Source: Lota lota
Lineage: Eukaryota > Chordata > Actinopteri > Gadiformes > Lotidae
Reading direction: 5' to 3'
NCBI GenBank assembly: GCA_026745465.1
Contig: JACYXH010000215.1
Location: forward strand, 342,001-406,000
DNA length: 64,000 bases
A program made the position numbers and the translations under genes. The number at the start of each line of letters is the position of its first letter. Within the stretch, counting starts at the first letter, position 1. Below are positions 57,956 to 64,000 of the stretch, in pieces. The notes under the pieces were generated by a model. It was not told where the DNA came from and did not search any database. It saw only the letters and a list, made by a program, of their open reading frames with translations.

Positions 57956-60000
57956 ATACAGAGATCAGTAGGCCTATGCAGGGTAAAGGTTCAATAACCT
58001 GAGCAAAGTCTTGCCAGATTTTCTCATGCAATCACGCATAACAGCAGGATCTGTTATCCCTGAGGTATTGGTAGTGGTTGATTGCCCAAGCTAGAGTCGC
58101 CACCGATAGACCAACACAGTGTTAGAAACTAAACTTTATTCCTTGTTGTGGAGCTGAATCATTCAACCCACACAACATGGATCAGACACCCACAACAATA
58201 ATGTCTGCTGGTGAACAGCTGACCTACCAGGTGTGTGTGCACAAAAATATTGCAGAATACCATATCAAAGCAGGTGAAGCCCAGGAATAGTGGATGGATC
58301 CAACTTTCATCGGGACATCCCGTTCTGCCCATGGATTTATACCCATGACGGTGTTCATCATCATTGTCTGTTATGTAAAGTAAACCATATGCTTGAACAT
58401 ACAGATGCTTACAGCAGCTTAGCCGTTTTTTTATATTCCCCACACCCGAAAATAATGAAATATGTTACCTCACTGCAACAGTTTGTCTGTTCATTTCACA
58501 CACACACATTTGGCACACAACAAAACGTGATCGCTCTGACAGAGCTGAGAGGTCGAGGACAGGGAGGTCAGGCAGCCCCGCAGAACAAGCGGGAAAATAT
58601 AACGCATGGAAGTCAAGAAATCAAGGCTTTGTTGTAATTGCAGCTAATGTATTTTTTTCTCTGAACACTTGAAGTTTAAATAGAATACCAACAGAAAAGA
58701 CTCATGTGTTAGCTGCTATACCACTTAACACTTAAAGCACTTCGGAAAATGTCAGTTTTAGGTGTCTTTGGAATGAGAAACATAACAGTTGTCAGAGAAG
58801 CTGAAGCTCTTGAAATTTGAACCTCTTATTTCCGTAATGCCTAAACAGAGGCTTTTAATTTACAACCTCACATTTGCCCACACATTAATTAAAATATGAA
58901 CTAAAGCCATAGCCACTGGTTGTTTTTTTAATAATAATTTTCTGATCAGATAATTGATGATGTACAAATTATAATACTCCAATAATGCATGCTTATATCT
59001 TCTTACTCAATATACTAACCTCACCAGTTAATGAATGTGTGCGGATGTTGATATATGGTGACGTAGCTAAATAATTGTTTCACAGACAGGATCACAAGGC
59101 TCATAATGATAGTGTCTGGATTCAAACTGGGATTAAAGAGAAGATGTGTGATATGATAGCTAAAATAATAGATTTGGAAGTTGACACTACCAAAGAACTG
59201 TTCATTATCAAGTCATACGTACTTTCTCATATTTTATCTCGCAAGATCTTTTCTCGCAAATTATTACAAGATATTTTGTTATTTACGTAACACTTATCTC
59301 TGAACAGTTGAAGACCTAATGCTTTATTGGGGATCATGATTTACAAAATAATGCAAAACTAATAAAAAAACCGTAAATACAAGTTATAAATCATAGTAAC
59401 AAAATGTCAAATCAATCAATGATTAAATTGAAAAAAAGCAAATAACTGACTGACCCACACTTTGCGACAGATTGTTATAAACTATAGAAGTATATATCCA
59501 GTAATGGTTTTGAATGCTCTGCTCACTGGAGATGTTGACATCACCTGAGTTTAATCACAGTTAGACACATTTTCCAGCTCCTGGCCTCTTTCAACAAAAG
59601 CAATCTAATTATGAATACAAGAAAATAAATCTTTGCAGATAAGATAATAATCTGTTGGTGATTTTTGGGAATTTCTAGCTGCTGGCCAACTCAAATACCC
59701 CTCCAGCCAGTCGCTTTTTAAACTGTGAAATAAGCAAAAAACTGACTTATTTATTTGGCTTGGTGGGCAGGGTTGAGGGATGCAATGAGACCAATAGAAA
59801 CAGCCTTTCTGTATTTCAAACACACATAAAGTGGCTATAAACATTATGAGTAGCAGTATTGATGTTTAGTTTTTATACAAACGCAACCTTTGAACTTGAA
59901 TACATTATTTGTTTGGTTGCTGTGGGTGGTGGAGCTCTGTCTTCAGGGGAGAAATAGGAAGGGGTGTGGCTCTCTGGACCTCATTAGTAGACAGGTGAGT
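57565..60000 (-). pseudogene. Decayed partial duplicate of gda (introns plus exon 2)
   Basis: Collinear with 50155-54250 at clearly less than full identity. The relic of gda exon 2 lies at about 59525-59610: it keeps FVERGQELENVS, then diverges into a stop (NCD*). Exons 3 and 4 are missing, because the copy jumps from the equivalent of 52110 to that of 53520. The copy carries its own (CT)n/(CA)n tract (57866-57954) and about 100 extra bases near 58335-58435. It lies upstream of gda and cannot encode an enzyme. Confidence 0.8.
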
Positions 60001-60290
60001 TAGGAGGGGGCATGGCTCTGGGGACCTGATAAGACAGGTGAGTTAGGAAGGGGCGTGGCTCTCTGGACCTGATTAGTGGACAGGTGAGTTATGAGGGGGC
60101 ATGGCTTTCTGGACCTGATTAGTAGACAGGAGTTAGGAAGGGGCGTGGCTCTGAGGACTTGTTTAGTAGGCAGGTGAGTTAGGAGGGGGCGTGGCTCTCT
60201 GGACCTGTTTATTAGACAAGTGAGTTAGGAGGGGGCATGGCTCTGAGGACCTGATTAGTAGACAGGTGACGTGGCTCTCTGGACCTCATT
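59950..60290. repeat. Minisatellite of about 45 bp period, about 8 copies
   Basis: The unit starts GGGGCGTGGCTCTCTGGACC and continues TGATTAGTAGACAGGTGAGTTAGGA. Units vary by GCGTGG/GCATGG and by small deletions. A single counterpart exists in the source segment (about 54171-54220), so the expansion happened only in the duplicate. Confidence 0.9.
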
Positions 60291-60626
60291 TTTATTGGAA
60301 ATTTTTTGGTTCCACTTTTGTCTGATTTCAGCTGACATAGCCGTATTGGGAGGGCTCCCTTCAGTGTTCACAACGAAAGAGCACAACTTTTATTTTACAA
60401 CCACGATGGGTACGCCATATTGTCAGTCTTGGTTGACAGGAGGCAGGCATTCTCTAAGCAAACTACCAAGTGAAGGTAGCTTGGAATCCAGAAGAATCTC
60501 CGAGCTCATGTTTTACTTGATCCGGCACTGGCAGATGCTATACACATTTTGGAATTGGTCTGGAAATGTCAGGCCAAAGGTAAATAGATTGATGGATAAA
60601 GTAGTAATGGATGGACTGAAACTTTT

Positions 60627-60750
<124 letters not shown>

Positions 60751-61283
60751 CAATGGGGATGCAACGTTGCCACTACTTTGCGTACACACGTTATAGGTTT
60801 TTTATAGTAAAATTTGGGTACATCCAAAGCTAACATCAAGACCAACAACTAGGTTACTTTTGAGTCTGTTTAATTTTTTTGGGGAAATAACTACAGTTAC
60901 AGGAAGTACTTTTGCTCCACTTCTTCTTAAGCCCTGGCATGACTAAGCCTCACATGCCATGAAGGTTGACTCCTAGCTTGCAAAATCTGTTGTCATGGGT
61001 GTTTTGCACACACAGCACTTCCTGAACCATATCAATATGACAGAGCCAAGACTTGGGTTGACTATTCTACAGACCAATGTGGAGAAATGTACTGAGCTAT
61101 TCAACAGACTTAAGCTCTTTAATCAAAAGTCCATTCAGCAGGTCTACATTTTCTCTCTGATAGCGGATCAATAACACATAAAAAAGAATGCATTGTAAAT
61201 ACTCAGCAAACTGATATTATGATCCGGAAGCAAGCATATTAAAGATAACATAACGGGCAATAAAATGAAACCAACTCATCAAT

Positions 61284-63206
<1,923 letters not shown>

Positions 63207-63720
63207 GTTGACGATCTATCCACCACAAGTAAGAATTTAGATGTTTAAAATCCAAAACGTTGCAAACACATGGGGCCACTAAACTAACCCGGAAGTAGAC
63301 GGGCCGGGCGAAGCACGTCAGAGGCCACGTCACTCATATGCACATGATCTACCGTGATATAAACAAAAGAAATCCACGTGAGCTACGATTTTATTCACAC
63401 ATTTAATACATCAATTACACATGATTAATGTTATGGTTGAATATTTTTGGGTAAATGACTTTGCACACAACATCCGGGAACGCCCTGATAAATGTGTTGT
63501 TGTTTTTGTCTCATTTTTCTTTTAACCCGTGACAGTCATTTTTGGGTTGCCATTGAACGAGACTATCAATCAATACGGCGACTTGCTGAGACGTAGGGGT
63601 AATTTAGCTCAAATAATTTGTACGTGCCAGTTGTATTTCGGCACTTTTTTTTTTTCAACCAATGAACCATTTGACCATTTAACTGTCAATCACCGCCCCT
63701 CTTTTTCCGAAACGCCGTAG
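63207..63720. promoter_or_regulatory. Possible bidirectional promoter region
   Basis: Interval between the C9orf85-like start and the plus-strand open segment at the right edge. It contains a CACGTG E-box (63375 region), an ATTGG/CCAAT motif (CAACCAATGAACC near 63657) and a small CpG-richer patch near 63295-63335. In human, C9orf85 is divergent from a neighbour, so a shared promoter is plausible but inferred. Confidence 0.35.
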
Positions 63721-63727
63721 ACTAGCA

Positions 63728-63826
63728 AAGTGACAATCCCAGGAGTGAAATCCATACTGAAGGAGGCGCTGGCAGGAGTCAACCTGGTGGACAGGCGCAC
63801 CAACAAACCAATAAGGCAAGAAATAT
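63728..63826 (+). CDS. Possible exon of an unrecognised divergent gene
   Basis: After CAAAG (possible acceptor) the frame reads TIPGVKSILKEALAGVNLVD RRTNKPIR, which looks like real protein rather than noise. Preceding bases contain a pyrimidine-rich CCCCTCTTTTTCC. There is no GT donor after it; AAG/GCAAGA is a good GC-AG type donor, and TTTATTTCAG at about 63900-63909 is a possible next acceptor followed by DVVMPCCSF and a stop. AATAAA appears at 63990. It does not match ABHD17B, the human neighbour of C9orf85. Identity unknown. Confidence 0.3.
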
Positions 63827-64000
63827 GGCTATTTCAGACCTTTCCAAACCTTACCAATGCCATTTGTAGTATGTGTTCATGTCGTTTGCTTTTGGTTGTT
63901 TTATTTCAGGACGTTGTGATGCCATGTTGTAGCTTTTAAAGCAAAGGAAAGCCAAACAATAGCTTTCGTGTGCTCGGGACTGAAACACTTAATAAATACG

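Noticed and set aside
58159-58637. Open frames on both strands within the gda duplicate
   Set aside because: They fall in duplicated intron sequence; the intact copy at 51000-51415 shows no conserved reading frame.

Overview
The window is vertebrate nuclear DNA, almost certainly from a ray-finned fish. Genes are split into many short exons with canonical GT/AG borders, and their products match vertebrate families along most of their length. The block zfand5 - gda - C9orf85-like - tmc1 matches the content of human 9q21. The most striking base-level trait is an extreme density of (CA/GT)n, (GA/CT)n, (TA)n and poly-G tracts, many over 80 bp and many right against splice sites. A codfish-like (gadiform) genome would fit that, but this is inference only.

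Layout. 1-10407 (minus): a tmc2-type transmembrane channel-like gene whose 3' end runs off the left edge. 11231-13407: intergenic DNA with two copies of a ~240-270 bp repeat. 13730-20498 (minus): tmc1, in tandem with the tmc2-type gene. 20500-28480: gene desert with microsatellites. 28490-35735 (plus): zfand5, with a noncoding first exon in a CpG-rich start region and a ~2 kb 3' UTR. 38512-42115 (minus): a four-exon LRR protein gene that I do not recognise. 42461-42977 and 55121-55541: two 3' ends of the same LINE in opposite orientation. 45341-56376 (minus): gda (guanine deaminase), complete in 14 exons. 57565-60290: a decayed partial copy of gda introns and exon 2 ending in an expanded minisatellite. 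61284-63206 (minus): C9orf85 homologue, complete in 4 exons. 63720-64000 (plus): a possible small divergent transcript that I do not recognise.

The two tmc genes are paralogues: 12 of 14 homologous internal exons have identical length. Both encode likely pore-forming subunits of the hair-cell mechanotransduction channel. The other genes are unrelated housekeeping or regulatory loci linked by old synteny, not an operon-like unit. Reading-frame arithmetic across my proposed exons closes perfectly for tmc2, zfand5, the LRR gene, gda and C9orf85-like. tmc1 closes except for one frame change in its lysine-rich N-terminal exon. I saw no tRNA, rRNA, CRISPR or bacterial-type system.
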